DNA from: Thioalkalivibrio paradoxus ARh 1
GTDB taxonomy: Bacteria; Pseudomonadota; Gammaproteobacteria; Ectothiorhodospirales; Ectothiorhodospiraceae
Length of the DNA: 64,000 nucleotides
Direction of reading: 5' to 3'
Assembly: GCF_000227685.2 (NCBI RefSeq)
Contig: NZ_CP007029.1
Coordinates: 842,501-906,500 of the forward strand
Part shown: positions 16,888 to 25,807 of the stretch, one piece after another
How the letters are laid out: every line of letters starts with the position of its first letter
How positions within the stretch are numbered: position 1 is the first letter of the stretch
Notes under the pieces: generated by a model
Seen by the model: only the letters and a program-made list of their open reading frames with translations
What the model was told of the DNA's origin: nothing
The model's database searches: none
Position numbers and translations under genes: made by a program

Positions 16888-17574
16888 CTAGCTCGAACCC
16901 GAACCTGTGCCGGTTCCGGCCGTGCCGCCACCGATTCCGTGCTGCACCGCCAGCACCGCGGCCTCGACCCGCGAGTGCACGCCCAGCTTGCGCAGGATCG
17001 CCTTCACGTGCAGCTTCACGGTGCCATCCGAGATACCGAGGTTGCGTGCGATCACCTTGTTGCTCTGACCTTCGGCCAACAGGCTCAGGATCTCGCCCTC
17101 GCGCGGGGTCAGCGCGTCGAACGGACCGGGTTCGTCGTCCTCCGCGGGCTCGGGCTGTCCCTGTACCGCGCGCACCAGCAGCTGTGCGAGCCGGGGCGCG
17201 ACCACGGTCTCGCCCTGGATGATCTGCTCCAGCGCCTCCACCAGCTCGCCGGGTTCCATCTCCTTCAGCAGGTAGCCCTGCGCGCCGTTGCGCAGGCATT
17301 CGATCAGGTCGCTCTCGTCGGTGCTGGTCGTCAGCATCACGATGGGCATCTGCAGCCCGCTCTGACGCAGGCGGCGCAGTACCTCGAGGCCGCTCATCGT
17401 CGGCATCCGCATGTCCAGCAGGATCACGTCGGGCAGCAGCTCGCGCGCGAGGCGGATGCCGGTTTCGCCGTCGCCGACCGCGCCCACGGTCTCGATCCCG
17501 TGCCGGCTGAGCAGCTCCTGCAGCCCCTCGCGGAACAGGGTGTGGTCGTCGATCAGGAGCACACGCTGGGTCAT
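16888..17574 (-). CDS. NarL/LuxR-family response regulator
   Basis: A receiver domain (IDDHTLFREGLQELL; phospho-acceptor D54 in ILLDMRMP; TSTDESD; LLKEM with the conserved Lys) is joined to a LuxR-type HTH (LTPREGEILSLLAEGQSNKVIARNLGISDGTVKLHVKAILRKL cut short: LTPRE...GTVKLHVK). The C-terminus is a Gly/Ser/Thr tail. The ATG overlaps the kinase stop by 4 bases, so the pair is coupled. NarL-type regulators control nitrate/nitrite respiration and other processes; the target here is not visible, although cysG lies immediately convergent. Confidence 0.93.
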   Translation of the reverse strand: MTQRVLLIDDHTLFREGLQELLSRHGIETVGAVGDGETGIRLARELLPDVILLDMRMPTMSGLEVLRRLRQSGLQMPIVMLTTSTDESDLIECLRNGAQGYLLKEMEPGELVEALEQIIQGETVVAPRLAQLLVRAVQGQPEPAEDDEPGPFDALTPREGEILSLLAEGQSNKVIARNLGISDGTVKLHVKAILRKLGVHSRVEAAVLAVQHGIGGGTAGTGTGSGSS

Positions 17575-19214
17575 CGGGCGGCCTGCAGTCTGGGCTGGAA
17601 TTCGACCGATTGTGCCTTCGGGTACTGGAAGTTCAGCATCACCCGCGTGCCCTCGCCGGGTTCGGTTTCGATGCGGAAATCCCCGTCCAGGCGCGCCGAA
17701 CGCTCCTGCATCACGCTCAGGCCGATATGCTCGCCCGGCCCGCCGCTGGCCGGCTCCTCGATCCCGCGCCCGTCGTCTTCGACCATCACGAAGTAGTCCC
17801 CCCGGGGATCGCCGCGCAGGATGATGCGCACATGCTGGGCGTCGGCGTGCTTGCGCACGTTGCACAGGGCTTCCTGCACGATTCGTAGTACCTCGGTTTC
17901 CAGTTCGATCGGGAGCTTCCGGGAGTTCCATTCCTGCTGCAGATAAATGCGGATACCGGTGTCGGAGCGGAACTCGTTGACCGCCTTTTCGACCGCGGAC
18001 ACCAGGCCCTCGCGGTCCACCGGCGCCCGGAACTGGCTGATCAGTTCGCGCAGCTCGGTATTGGCGCGGGCCAGGTTTTCCTTGACCAGGTCCATCTCGC
18101 GGCGCAGGCCGGTGTGCTCCGCCCCGAGGGACGCATCGAGCGCGCTGACCCGAAAGCCCAGGCTGGCCAGCGTCTGCGCCAGCGAGTCGTGCAGTTCGTG
18201 GGCGAGATGGGTGCGTTCCTCCATGATGGTGAGCCGCTGCGCCTCTTCGTCGAGTCGGGCTTTCTCGATCGCCATACCGAGGTGCCGGCCGATGCTGGTC
18301 AGCAGGTTGTCCATGTCCTCGTTCAGGTTCTGCGGCCACTCATCCAGAAACAGGCTGTAGACGCCCAGGGTCCGCCCCTGGTGCTGCAGCGGAACGGCGA
18401 GCATCGCCGGCTCGTCATCGCTTTGATCGTCGCAGACGCGGCCGCATTCGTGCACGTCGGCCTTCCAGAGCATCTCGCTGCCGGCGATGACCTTGCCGCA
18501 GACGCATTGCCCGATCGGGAGGGTGTCGCGGCAATGACCGCTCTGGGTGTCGAAGCCCAGATTGGCCACCAGGCGCATCTGCCCGTCCGCGGTCAACAGG
18601 CGGGCGGTCGCGGCCCGGGCACCCAGGGTGCGCTTCAGGCTGGAGAGGAACCGCGTCAGCAGATCGTCGAGGTCGCGAGACATGTTGATGCTCGCGGCTA
18701 CGTCGTAGAGCACCTCGAGCGTATGCGACTTGTCCTGCATGCTCCGGGTCTGGACCCGGACCTCGTCCTGCATCTCGTGGGTCAGACGCTGCAACTGTTC
18801 GGTCAGGGCGTTCACGTCGCGCGCCAGCTCCCCGAATTCACCGGTGCGGGGAACGGGGATGCGCGCGGCCAGGTTGCCGCCGCGCACGCGCTGTGCCCAG
18901 TGACGCAGGTGGAACAGCGGGGCGACCAGGTGATGGTAGATCACCACCGGCACCGTGAGCATGGCCAGGAAGCCCACCCACAGTACGAAGGACTGCACCA
19001 CGAGATGCGGAATCGCCGTCCAGGTCGTGAACAGGATCCAGGCGTTCATCGCCAGCGCGATCAACAGCGCGCCGGCGATGAACGCGAGCGGCAGGAACAT
19101 CCGGTTCTGCATCATGCCGCGGGCCTTGTGATGCCAGCCCTTCGCCGGTCGGATCAGCCAGTTGGCCACGCCCGACGGGCCGTGCTCGCGCTGCATAGTG
19201 GAATGGAATTTCAT
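17571..19214 (-). CDS. NarX-like sensor histidine kinase
   Basis: The 547-residue protein has two membrane segments near 40-65 and 72-95 with only a very short loop, a HAMP domain (LAARIPVPRTGEFGELARDVNAL), a coiled coil, a GAF-like domain (about 165-320) with a Cys cluster at 228, 237, 239, 257 and 261, then HisKA_3 with H342 in HELHDSLAQ and a HATPase domain (VQEALCNVRKHADA; EDDGRGIEE; GLSVMQERS). Unlike NarX there is no large periplasmic nitrate-binding domain, so the Cys-rich GAF may sense redox, metal or NO internally. ATG 19214 follows GGAGGA by 11 bases. Confidence 0.9.
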   Translation of the reverse strand: MKFHSTMQREHGPSGVANWLIRPAKGWHHKARGMMQNRMFLPLAFIAGALLIALAMNAWILFTTWTAIPHLVVQSFVLWVGFLAMLTVPVVIYHHLVAPLFHLRHWAQRVRGGNLAARIPVPRTGEFGELARDVNALTEQLQRLTHEMQDEVRVQTRSMQDKSHTLEVLYDVAASINMSRDLDDLLTRFLSSLKRTLGARAATARLLTADGQMRLVANLGFDTQSGHCRDTLPIGQCVCGKVIAGSEMLWKADVHECGRVCDDQSDDEPAMLAVPLQHQGRTLGVYSLFLDEWPQNLNEDMDNLLTSIGRHLGMAIEKARLDEEAQRLTIMEERTHLAHELHDSLAQTLASLGFRVSALDASLGAEHTGLRREMDLVKENLARANTELRELISQFRAPVDREGLVSAVEKAVNEFRSDTGIRIYLQQEWNSRKLPIELETEVLRIVQEALCNVRKHADAQHVRIILRGDPRGDYFVMVEDDGRGIEEPASGGPGEHIGLSVMQERSARLDGDFRIETEPGEGTRVMLNFQYPKAQSVEFQPRLQAAR

Positions 19215-19514
19215 CTGGGGTCGTCTCCTCCGGCCCGTGACGGTGCCGGCTGCCGGTCCGACGGTCATTGCTTCGTTGACCGGCGCGGCACTGGGGCCGG
19301 TCCGCGTTCCTTCAGGCGCGAGGTACACCGCGGGTCGCCGCGTCGTTTCGGGCCCCATCCCGGAAAGGGCTGTCGAGCCCGTGGTTGGCCGGTCAAGGCC
19401 AATCCGCACCATCGGATCCCTTTTTACACCATTTTCGGGGCAGGAGGCGGGATCCCGCGCCGTTCGAAGGCACTCCCGGGGTCAGGAGGTTGCCAATCGA
19501 TTCGAACCGGTTCG
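19215..19514. other. Gap between kinase 5' end and trpB 3' end
   Basis: These 300 bp carry the kinase leader on the minus strand. The kinase frame stays open upstream but shows no family sequence. No terminator for either gene was recognised. Confidence 0.4.
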
Positions 19515-20744
19515 CTAGAGCCCGAGGGTCTCGGCAACGAAGTCAGCATCCTTGTCGCCCCGGCCGGAAAGGTTGATCAGATAGCGCACCCGGCGGTCCG
19601 CGTTCCGTGCCTGCTGCAGTACCCAGGCGAGCGCATGCGCCGATTCCAGTGCCGGGATGATGCCCTCGAAGCGGGATAGATCCATGAAGGCGTCCAGGCA
19701 GGCGCGGTCGTCCACGGCATGGTATTCGGCGCGGCCGGTATCCTTCAGGTACGCATGCTCAGGTCCAACCGACGGATAATCGAGCCCGGATGCGATCGAG
19801 TGCACGGGCTGGGGCTGTCCGTTCTCGTCCTGCAGCATGTAGGAATGGAAGCCGTGCATCGTGCCCGGCTTGCCGAGGCTGAGCGTGGCTGCATGGTCGC
19901 CGACCGCCAGGCTACGGCCCGACGGCTCCACACCGACCAGGCGCACCGAGGGTTCGTCGATGAAGCCGGAGAAGATGCCCATCGCGTTCGAGCCTCCGCC
20001 GACGCAGGCCACCACGTAGTCCGGGAGCGCGCCGGTCATCGCCGCGAACTGCTGGCGCGCCTCGCGGCCCACGATGGCCTGGAAATCGCGGACCATCATC
20101 GGGAACGGGTGAGGACCGACCACCGAACCGATCGCATAGAAATAGTTCTGCGGATCCTTCAGGTAGGCGTCGAACGCGCTGTCGACCGCATCCTTCAGGG
20201 TCCGGGTGCCGCTGTCGACCTGCACGATCCGGGCGCCGAGGATCTTCATCTTGGTGACGTTCGGGTGTTCCTTGGCGATGTCGACCGCGCCCATGTGGAT
20301 TTCGCAGGGAATGCCCGCCAGCGCGCAGGCCGTGGCCATCGCCACGCCGTGCTGGCCAGCACCGGTTTCGGCAATCACCCGGGTCTTGCCCATGTGCTTG
20401 GCCAGCAGCGCCTCGCCGAGCGCATGGTTGATCTTGTGCGCACCGGTGTGGTTCAGGTCTTCGCGTTTCAGGTAGATCTCGGCCTGGCCACCGGCGTGAG
20501 CGCTCAGGCGGCGGGCGTGGTAGATCGGGCTCGGCCGGCCGACGTAGTGGGTGTGCAACTCGGCCAGTTCCTGCTGGTAGGCCTCGGTCTCGCGGATCGC
20601 CATGTAGGCGTCCGCGATGGAGTCCATGATCGCCTTCAGCTGCGGCGGGACGGCCTGACCGCCGTAGGGTCCGAAAAAGCCGCCCGTATCGGGCAATGCT
20701 TGTATCGCTCCGATGGGCGAAACGCGGTCGGGTGTCGAGTTCAT
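19515..20744 (-). CDS. trpB: Tryptophan synthase beta chain
   Basis: The 409-residue PLP enzyme has [16 protein letters not shown] at the start, the PLP lysine in [30 protein letters not shown], the Gly-rich phosphate loop [12 protein letters not shown], and a C-terminal SGRGDKD. It condenses indole with serine to tryptophan. ATG 20744 gives the family's normal N-terminus; upstream in-frame sequence is unlike TrpB. No trpA or trpF is adjacent in the window, so it is either a stand-alone copy or the trp genes are dispersed. Confidence 0.95.
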   Translation of the reverse strand: MNSTPDRVSPIGAIQALPDTGGFFGPYGGQAVPPQLKAIMDSIADAYMAIRETEAYQQELAELHTHYVGRPSPIYHARRLSAHAGGQAEIYLKREDLNHTGAHKINHALGEALLAKHMGKTRVIAETGAGQHGVAMATACALAGIPCEIHMGAVDIAKEHPNVTKMKILGARIVQVDSGTRTLKDAVDSAFDAYLKDPQNYFYAIGSVVGPHPFPMMVRDFQAIVGREARQQFAAMTGALPDYVVACVGGGSNAMGIFSGFIDEPSVRLVGVEPSGRSLAVGDHAATLSLGKPGTMHGFHSYMLQDENGQPQPVHSIASGLDYPSVGPEHAYLKDTGRAEYHAVDDRACLDAFMDLSRFEGIIPALESAHALAWVLQQARNADRRVRYLINLSGRGDKDADFVAETLGL

Positions 20745-20871
20745 TGGTTCAACCTGTACGGGCCTGGATCGGGGGTGTGGCCTGGGATCCGTCAAGCGCC
20801 TCGAGGCCGGACTTTTCCGGCCCAAGGCGTTGGGATCGCGGGTTCCGCGGGGATTGTAGCCCAGTCGGTCG

Positions 20872-21363
20872 TCAGATCATCAGATTGCGCAGTTCCAGCG
20901 CCTCGGTGCCGAAGATCCAGCTTTCGTCGAAGCGATCGGCGGCGATTCGCGCGCCTGGCGGGTCGTCGTGCATGGACTTCAGCCCGACGTGGCCCTGGTG
21001 CTGGACCAGGTACAGCCACGCATGCTGGTCGACGATCAGCAGCAGGCTGGCCGGTGTGTCTTCCTCGGGTTGAAAGCAGCGCACCTCGACGGCCGTAGTC
21101 AGGCGCATCACGGCGCGCGCCAGTTGCGGCTGGCCTTCCTTCAAGGCGAGGGCGTCGTCGATCAGCAGCCGGAGGTCTGCATACCGGCTGCGCCGGGCAA
21201 CCCGGGACAGGGCCTCGGCGATGTCGATCGGAGGCAGGGCGCACAAGAGTTGCGAGCGGGTCTGCAGCCAGATCCTCCTGCGCGCGGAGTCCAGCAGTTC
21301 ACGCATTTCGCCGGCGGCCCGTTCGAGGCCGTTGTCCCGGTCCTGGCTGGCTTCCCCGGTCAA
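20872..21363 (-). CDS. Conserved cytoplasmic protein (DUF7931-like)
   Basis: About 163 residues with [27 protein letters not shown] near the N-terminus, [12 protein letters not shown] in the middle and a C-terminal [20 protein letters not shown]. It resembles the phospholipase-D-like C-terminal domain (DUF7931) that often follows or is fused to a GNAT acetyltransferase in gammaproteobacteria, and such a gene lies directly upstream here. The start is uncertain: TTG 21363 is chosen, while ATG 21462 would overlap the GNAT gene by 77 bases. Function unknown. Confidence 0.6.
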   Translation of the reverse strand: MTGEASQDRDNGLERAAGEMRELLDSARRRIWLQTRSQLLCALPPIDIAEALSRVARRSRYADLRLLIDDALALKEGQPQLARAVMRLTTAVEVRCFQPEEDTPASLLLIVDQHAWLYLVQHQGHVGLKSMHDDPPGARIAADRFDESWIFGTEALELRNLMI

Positions 21364-21385
21364 TGGAACGCCGGCTCCCCGGGCT

Positions 21386-21835
21386 CTAGCTCGCCATGGC
21401 CATGCTGCGGTGCAACCGTCTGAGCATGCGTTGGTGCGGGATGCCGGCGTCTTCGAACACATCGCTGATCACGATGAATCCATGGGGCGCATAGAAGCTG
21501 CGCCGCGTATGCTGGGCGTTCAGCCAGACTTCGTGCCAGCCGTGCGCCTCCGCGGCCGCGATGGCGTGATGGAGCAGCCGCGATCCGATCTTCCGGCCTC
21601 GGTAGGCGGGCAGCACGGCCATGCGCCCGATCTGGCCGCTGGGCAGCAGGCGCAGCGTGCCCACGGGCTTGTCGTCCTCAGCGAGGGCCAACCAGTGCAG
21701 TGCGGTCGCGTCCAGCCCGTCGAACTCGAGTGTGCGCGGAACGTTCTGCTCCTTGATGAACACCTCGCAACGGACGGCCTCCAGGGCCTCTCTGTCAGCG
21801 GGCCAACTGGCCTCGCGGATCCGGATTCGGCTCAT
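21386..21835 (-). CDS. GNAT-family N-acetyltransferase
   Basis: The 149-residue protein has the acetyl-CoA-binding motif A (IGRMAVLPAYRGRKIGSRLL, with R/Q-x-x-G-x-G/A as RGRKIG) and motif B (VWLNAQHTRRSFYAPHGF). The N-terminus VRCEVFIKEQNVP and ALAEDDKPVGTLRLLP match the ElaA/YjcF-like subgroup. The acetyl acceptor is unknown. The downstream DUF7931-like gene is probably co-transcribed. Confidence 0.88.
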   Translation of the reverse strand: MSRIRIREASWPADREALEAVRCEVFIKEQNVPRTLEFDGLDATALHWLALAEDDKPVGTLRLLPSGQIGRMAVLPAYRGRKIGSRLLHHAIAAAEAHGWHEVWLNAQHTRRSFYAPHGFIVISDVFEDAGIPHQRMLRRLHRSMAMAS

Positions 21836-22169
21836 TACCTGTCTTTCCTTGGCGGGGCGGCAGTCGTGCGCGTCGCTGCCGCGTGTTACTTGGGACCGTG
21901 GGACGATCGGAGCACTCCTTTTCAGCGGTTCTTGCCACGAGTGTAGTGCCTGCCGCCGGACGCTGCAGGCATTCGTGTCCGACCTGGCGAGGAGCGCCAG
22001 TCTACGGACTGGGTGCTACGGCGCGGTGACGACCGAACTCCGCACTGAGCGGCGCATTGTCGGTGAACGGCCCGGCGGTGCCTAGTCGCGCCCGAATCCA
22101 GCACCGGCAGGCGGTGCGCATGGTCGCGCCGGTTGCCCGCCCGTCGCGCGCCGACCGGAGGCGTTTTGA
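21836..22169. other. Non-coding gap of about 330 bp
   Basis: It lies between the GNAT gene start and the end of the CFA-synthase gene, both on the minus strand. No gene or clear terminator was recognised; the GNAT promoter must lie here. Confidence 0.4.
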
Positions 22170-23396
22170 CTATGGCCGCTGCAGGATGGTCTGCATCAGG
22201 TCCACACGGCCGGTCCGGAAACCGGTCTCGCAGTAGGCGAGGTAGTAGCGCCACATCCGCAGGAAGCGGTCGTCGTACCCCAGCGCGCGAATGACATCGG
22301 AGGAACGCCTGACTTCCTCGAACCAGCGGTGCAGCGTCAGCGCGTAGTCCGCGCCAAAGAAGTCCTGTTCCCGCTGCACGAGGCCGGCCGAGCCGGCGAG
22401 GGCATTGAACCGGCGGACCGGGGGCAGCATGCCCCCGGGAAAGACGTACAGCTGGATGAAGTCGGCGCTGGCGCGGTAGCGGGCGAATGCCCGTTCGTCG
22501 ATGGTGATGACCTGGAGCGCGGCACGACCGCCAGGACGCAGACATTCGCGCAGCCGGTCGAAGTACGTGGCCCACCATTCTTCGCCTACCGCCTCGAACA
22601 TCTCGATGGATACGACGTGGTCGTACTGTCCCGAGAGCTCGCGGTAGTCCTGCAGCCGCAGTTCGACACGCTCCGACAGGCCGGCGCGTGCGATGCGCTC
22701 GCGGGCATAGTCGAGCTGTTCCTGTGAAAGAGTGATACCGGTGACCCGGTAGCCTCGGCGCGCCGAGGCCTCGGCGAAGCCACCCCAGCCGCAGCCGATC
22801 TCCAGAATATGCGCGCCGGGCTCCGCGTCGAGTCGATCGAGCAATCGCTGGTACTTGCGCTGCTGTGCGGTTTCGAGGGCTTCGTCGCCCTTGCTGAATA
22901 ATGCCGACGAGTAGGACATCGTCGAGTCGAGCCATTGGCGGTAAAACTCGTTGCCGAGATCGTAGTGAAAACGGATATTGGCGCGGCTTCCGCGGCGGCT
23001 GTTGCGGCGCAGCCGATGGCGGAAGCGGTCCAGATGCCGCTGCCACGCGGGGCGTTCGGCCAGATCGGTCAGCGCGCGCTCGTTGTCCATCGTGAACCGC
23101 AGCAGGGATTGCAGGTCGGGGCTGTCCCAGTCGCCCGCAATATAGCCCTCGGCGAAGCCGATTTCGCCCCGGTTCAGGACGCGGAACAGCGCGCGCCACG
23201 GGTGGCGCAAGCGCCAGGTGGCAGCAACACCCGGCGCGTGCCCGCGCAGGCTCAGCCGATTTCCGGCGGTGTCGATCAGCAGGATCTCACCGCGGTCGAT
23301 GCCGGCCAGTGCCCGGGCCAGCCAGCGTAACGGCAGCGCCGGCGAGCGCTGCCCGGCGGTCGCGAGAGCGGTGGAGGGGACGGGATCGTGGGACAT
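22170..23396 (-). CDS. Cyclopropane/furan fatty-acid-type SAM methyltransferase
   Basis: The 408-residue protein belongs to the CFA-synthase family (Mycolic_acid/CMAS). The N-terminal domain has GYIAGDWDSPDL, then ANIRFHYDLGNEFYRQWLDSTMSYSSALF, the SAM motif ILEIGCGWGGFAEASARRGY, and SIEMFEAVGEEWW. C-terminal YVFPGGMLP and YYLAYCETGF are family signatures. These enzymes methylate double bonds of phospholipid acyl chains. Last gene of an operon in which each stop overlaps the next start (TGATG). In Rhodobacter similar clusters answer to singlet-oxygen stress and relate to furan fatty acids, a likely analogue. Confidence 0.9.
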   Translation of the reverse strand: MSHDPVPSTALATAGQRSPALPLRWLARALAGIDRGEILLIDTAGNRLSLRGHAPGVAATWRLRHPWRALFRVLNRGEIGFAEGYIAGDWDSPDLQSLLRFTMDNERALTDLAERPAWQRHLDRFRHRLRRNSRRGSRANIRFHYDLGNEFYRQWLDSTMSYSSALFSKGDEALETAQQRKYQRLLDRLDAEPGAHILEIGCGWGGFAEASARRGYRVTGITLSQEQLDYARERIARAGLSERVELRLQDYRELSGQYDHVVSIEMFEAVGEEWWATYFDRLRECLRPGGRAALQVITIDERAFARYRASADFIQLYVFPGGMLPPVRRFNALAGSAGLVQREQDFFGADYALTLHRWFEEVRRSSDVIRALGYDDRFLRMWRYYLAYCETGFRTGRVDLMQTILQRP

Positions 23397-24160
23397 CAGC
23401 TGATCTCCTGTGTCGGGGGCCCGGGTTTGCGATGGAAGCGACCGCCGCGCAGCCAGATCTTCAGAGCCTGCCAGTGGATCAGCAGCAGGATCCTGGCGGT
23501 TGCCCAAGGCATGGTGAACAGGATCCGGAGCAGGGCGCGGTCGGTGAACTCCTGGCGCCGGCCGGACTGGCTCGCCACGAGCAGCAGGTCCTGGTGTTCG
23601 TACTCCCGGATCGCGATGCCAAGACTCTCTGCCGGCACCTGCAGCCGGAAAGCGTAGCGCGCCTGCATGCCGATGAACGGCGAGACATGGAAGCGCTTGG
23701 GTTTCTCGCCCCGAACCGGCCAGGTCAGTGGGGCACCATCGTTGTGCAGCAGATAGTGATGGTGCTCGCCGAAAGTGTTGCGGACCTCGAGCAGTGCCGC
23801 GCGTGCTGTGCCGTCGCGATGCTCGCAGTACCAGATACTCAGCGGGTTGAACGCGTGGCCAAGAATCCGCGGCATCGCCAGCAGCCGGATTCGGCCTCCC
23901 TCGAGCCGGATCGCGTGCCTGGCGAGGACGGCCTCGATCCAGGGCCGCCACGGACTTCCATCGCGGCGTCCGTGGTCGCGCGTGTACAGGCTGAACAGGT
24001 TGAACCGGTCCTTCGAGAACCAGCGATGGTCTTGCGCCAGCGCCTCGAGCCGGTCGATGTCGAACAGCATCGTGAACAGCCGGTAGCGGAAGCGGTAGGC
24101 GACCGGGAACAAGCGCTGGTGCATCACCTGGCAGTGGTAGATATGTGCGGGTGCTGACAT
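23396..24160 (-). CDS. DUF1365 protein
   Basis: The 254-residue protein matches DUF1365: IYHCQVMHQRLFPVAYRFRYRLFTMLFDIDRL, NLFSLYTRDHG, LLAMPRILGHAFNPLSIWYC, EVRNTFGEHHHYLL and KRFHVSPFIGM. The His-rich segments are conserved in the family. Function is not settled; it almost always lies between a flavin amine-oxidase-like gene and a CFA-synthase-like gene, as here. Overlaps both neighbours by one base. Confidence 0.93.
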   Translation of the reverse strand: MSAPAHIYHCQVMHQRLFPVAYRFRYRLFTMLFDIDRLEALAQDHRWFSKDRFNLFSLYTRDHGRRDGSPWRPWIEAVLARHAIRLEGGRIRLLAMPRILGHAFNPLSIWYCEHRDGTARAALLEVRNTFGEHHHYLLHNDGAPLTWPVRGEKPKRFHVSPFIGMQARYAFRLQVPAESLGIAIREYEHQDLLLVASQSGRRQEFTDRALLRILFTMPWATARILLLIHWQALKIWLRGGRFHRKPGPPTQEIS

Positions 24161-25491
24161 CACGCGGCCCGGGCAACCCCGGTGATCGGATCGGTCGCCG
24201 GAACCGGGATCGCTTCCTGCCCGGAGTTCCACGGTGCGTTCACCCCCAGGTGCCGTGCGACCGACACGGCCGAGCGGATGCCGTCCTCATGAAAGCCGAA
24301 GCCGGTCCAGGCACCGGCCAGGTACAGGCCGTCCTGGCCCTGTATGGCCGGGAGACGGCGCTGGGCAGCGATCGCCGCCGAATCCATGATCGGATGGCGC
24401 CACTGGAATTCGCCCAGCACGCTGGCAGGGTCCGGCTCGCGCCAGGGATTCAGGCTGATGATGTAATCGCGGGGCTGGTCCAGCCGGTGTAGCCGGTTCA
24501 TGTAATACGACACCGAAACGCGCTGCTCGTCGGCGCCCTGCCGGTTCGTCAGGTAGTTCCAGGACGACCAGACCCGTTTCGAGCGCGGCATCAGACGGGC
24601 ATCAGTATGCAGGACCGCCCGGTTGTCCTGGAAGCGGCACGCCGCAAGTACGGAAGCCTGCTCCGGTCTCGGGTGGGTCAGCAGGGACAGCGCATCGTCC
24701 GCGTGACAGGCAAAGACCACGGCAGCGAAGCGTTCGCTTCCCGCATCAGTGTTCACCTGCCAGCCGCCCGCCATGCGCCGTACCGCGGCAACTGCCTGGT
24801 GTCGAAGCGTGCCCGGGGGCAGCTGCCCGACGAGCCGGTTGACGTAGCTGCGGCTGCCGCCCACCACGGTACGCCATTGCGGCCGGCCATCGATGTCGAG
24901 CAGTCCGTGGTTGCGGAAGAACTCGAGAAATCCGAGCGCTGGGAACGCGCGCATCGTGGCGGTCGGGCAGGACCAGATCGCCGCCGCCATTGGCAACAGG
25001 TAATCGTCGGTGAAGCCGGCGCCGAAGCGGTGCTGGTCGAGGAACTGCCCGAGCGTGATCCCGCTGGTGCGGTGCTCCGCGAGCAGCTGCCTGCCGAGCC
25101 GGTTGAAGCGCAGGATGTCGGTGATCATTCGCAGGAAGCGGGGTCGCAACAGATTCCGCCGCTGTGCGAACAGGGTGTTCAGGTCGGTACCGGCGTACTC
25201 GATGCCCCCGGGCTGCAACGAGTAGGCAAAGGACATATCGGTGGGCTGGGTGGGCACCTCAAGGTGCGCGAAAAGCCGCGTCAGCAACGGGTAGTTGCGC
25301 TGGTTGTACACGACGAAGCCGGTATCGATCGCGAGCGGGCCGCCAGGGGTTGGCACGGTCACCGTGTGCGCATGGCCACCCGGCACGGGCGCTTTTTCGA
25401 ACAGTCGGACCTCGAAACGCGGGTGTAGCAGCCAAGCGGTGGCCAGTCCGGAAATGCCGGCGCCGATGACTGCGATGCGTTGCCTGCCCAT
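24160..25491 (-). CDS. FAD-dependent amine-oxidase-like oxidoreductase
   Basis: The 443-residue protein starts with a Rossmann motif IAVIGAGISGLATAWLL followed by E/K (VRLFEKAPVPGGHAHT), and has DTGFVVYNQRNYP, GGSRSYVNRL and the C-terminal FAD motif GLYLAGAWTGFGFHEDGIRSA. It belongs to the NAD(P)-binding amine oxidase group that heads the FAD/DUF1365/CFA operon. Likely substrate is a membrane acyl chain in the modification pathway (inference). ATG 25491 follows a strong predicted promoter. Confidence 0.92.
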   Translation of the reverse strand: MGRQRIAVIGAGISGLATAWLLHPRFEVRLFEKAPVPGGHAHTVTVPTPGGPLAIDTGFVVYNQRNYPLLTRLFAHLEVPTQPTDMSFAYSLQPGGIEYAGTDLNTLFAQRRNLLRPRFLRMITDILRFNRLGRQLLAEHRTSGITLGQFLDQHRFGAGFTDDYLLPMAAAIWSCPTATMRAFPALGFLEFFRNHGLLDIDGRPQWRTVVGGSRSYVNRLVGQLPPGTLRHQAVAAVRRMAGGWQVNTDAGSERFAAVVFACHADDALSLLTHPRPEQASVLAACRFQDNRAVLHTDARLMPRSKRVWSSWNYLTNRQGADEQRVSVSYYMNRLHRLDQPRDYIISLNPWREPDPASVLGEFQWRHPIMDSAAIAAQRRLPAIQGQDGLYLAGAWTGFGFHEDGIRSAVSVARHLGVNAPWNSGQEAIPVPATDPITGVARAA

Positions 25492-25524
25492 GTGGTCCCC
25501 CGTTGCGGTCGGATTGTGGACATA

Positions 25525-25554
25525 GTTATACAGTACTTGTACAATCATTGTAAA
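25525..25554 (-). promoter_or_regulatory. Promoter with TTGTACAA-type dyad, divergent region
   Basis: On the minus strand TTTACA (25549-25554) and TATAAC (25525-25530) are 18 bases apart, a good sigma-70-like promoter for the flavoprotein operon. Between and around them are TTGTACAA-like dyads, a form that recalls sites of MerR/CarH/LitR-type light regulators. The AT-rich patch also serves the divergent plus-strand genes. The link to light or singlet oxygen is inference from the operon type. Confidence 0.55.
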
Positions 25555-25573
25555 TCTCTGCAGGAGATGGTTC

Positions 25574-25807
25574 ATGACGACGTTGCCATTCGGGGCTCCA
25601 GTCCTTGCCATCGTGGTCGGGGGAATGTCCCCGACCCGGCTTGATCGGTGCGCGGAATCCCTCGACTCGAGAATGCACCCGCCGGTGGGCCTGGACCCCC
25701 TGCGGTTATGGGGGCGGCATCGGGGCTGGGTGCTGGCATCGTCGGGCACGCGGGTATGGGCGACGGAACGTCGCCCACGCGCCAACGTCGATGCGGTGCT
25801 GCAGTGA
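25574..25807 (+). other. Possible small ORF or structured leader before DUF3429 gene
   Basis: An ATG at 25574 with AGGAG 7 bases upstream opens a 77-codon frame ending in GTGA that overlaps the DUF3429 start. The sequence resembles no family. The DNA instead contains strong hairpins (GGTCGGGG/CCCCGACC at 25615-25636; GGGCGAC/GTCGCCC near 25758-25776). It could be a translated leader or a structured untranslated region. Confidence 0.35.
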
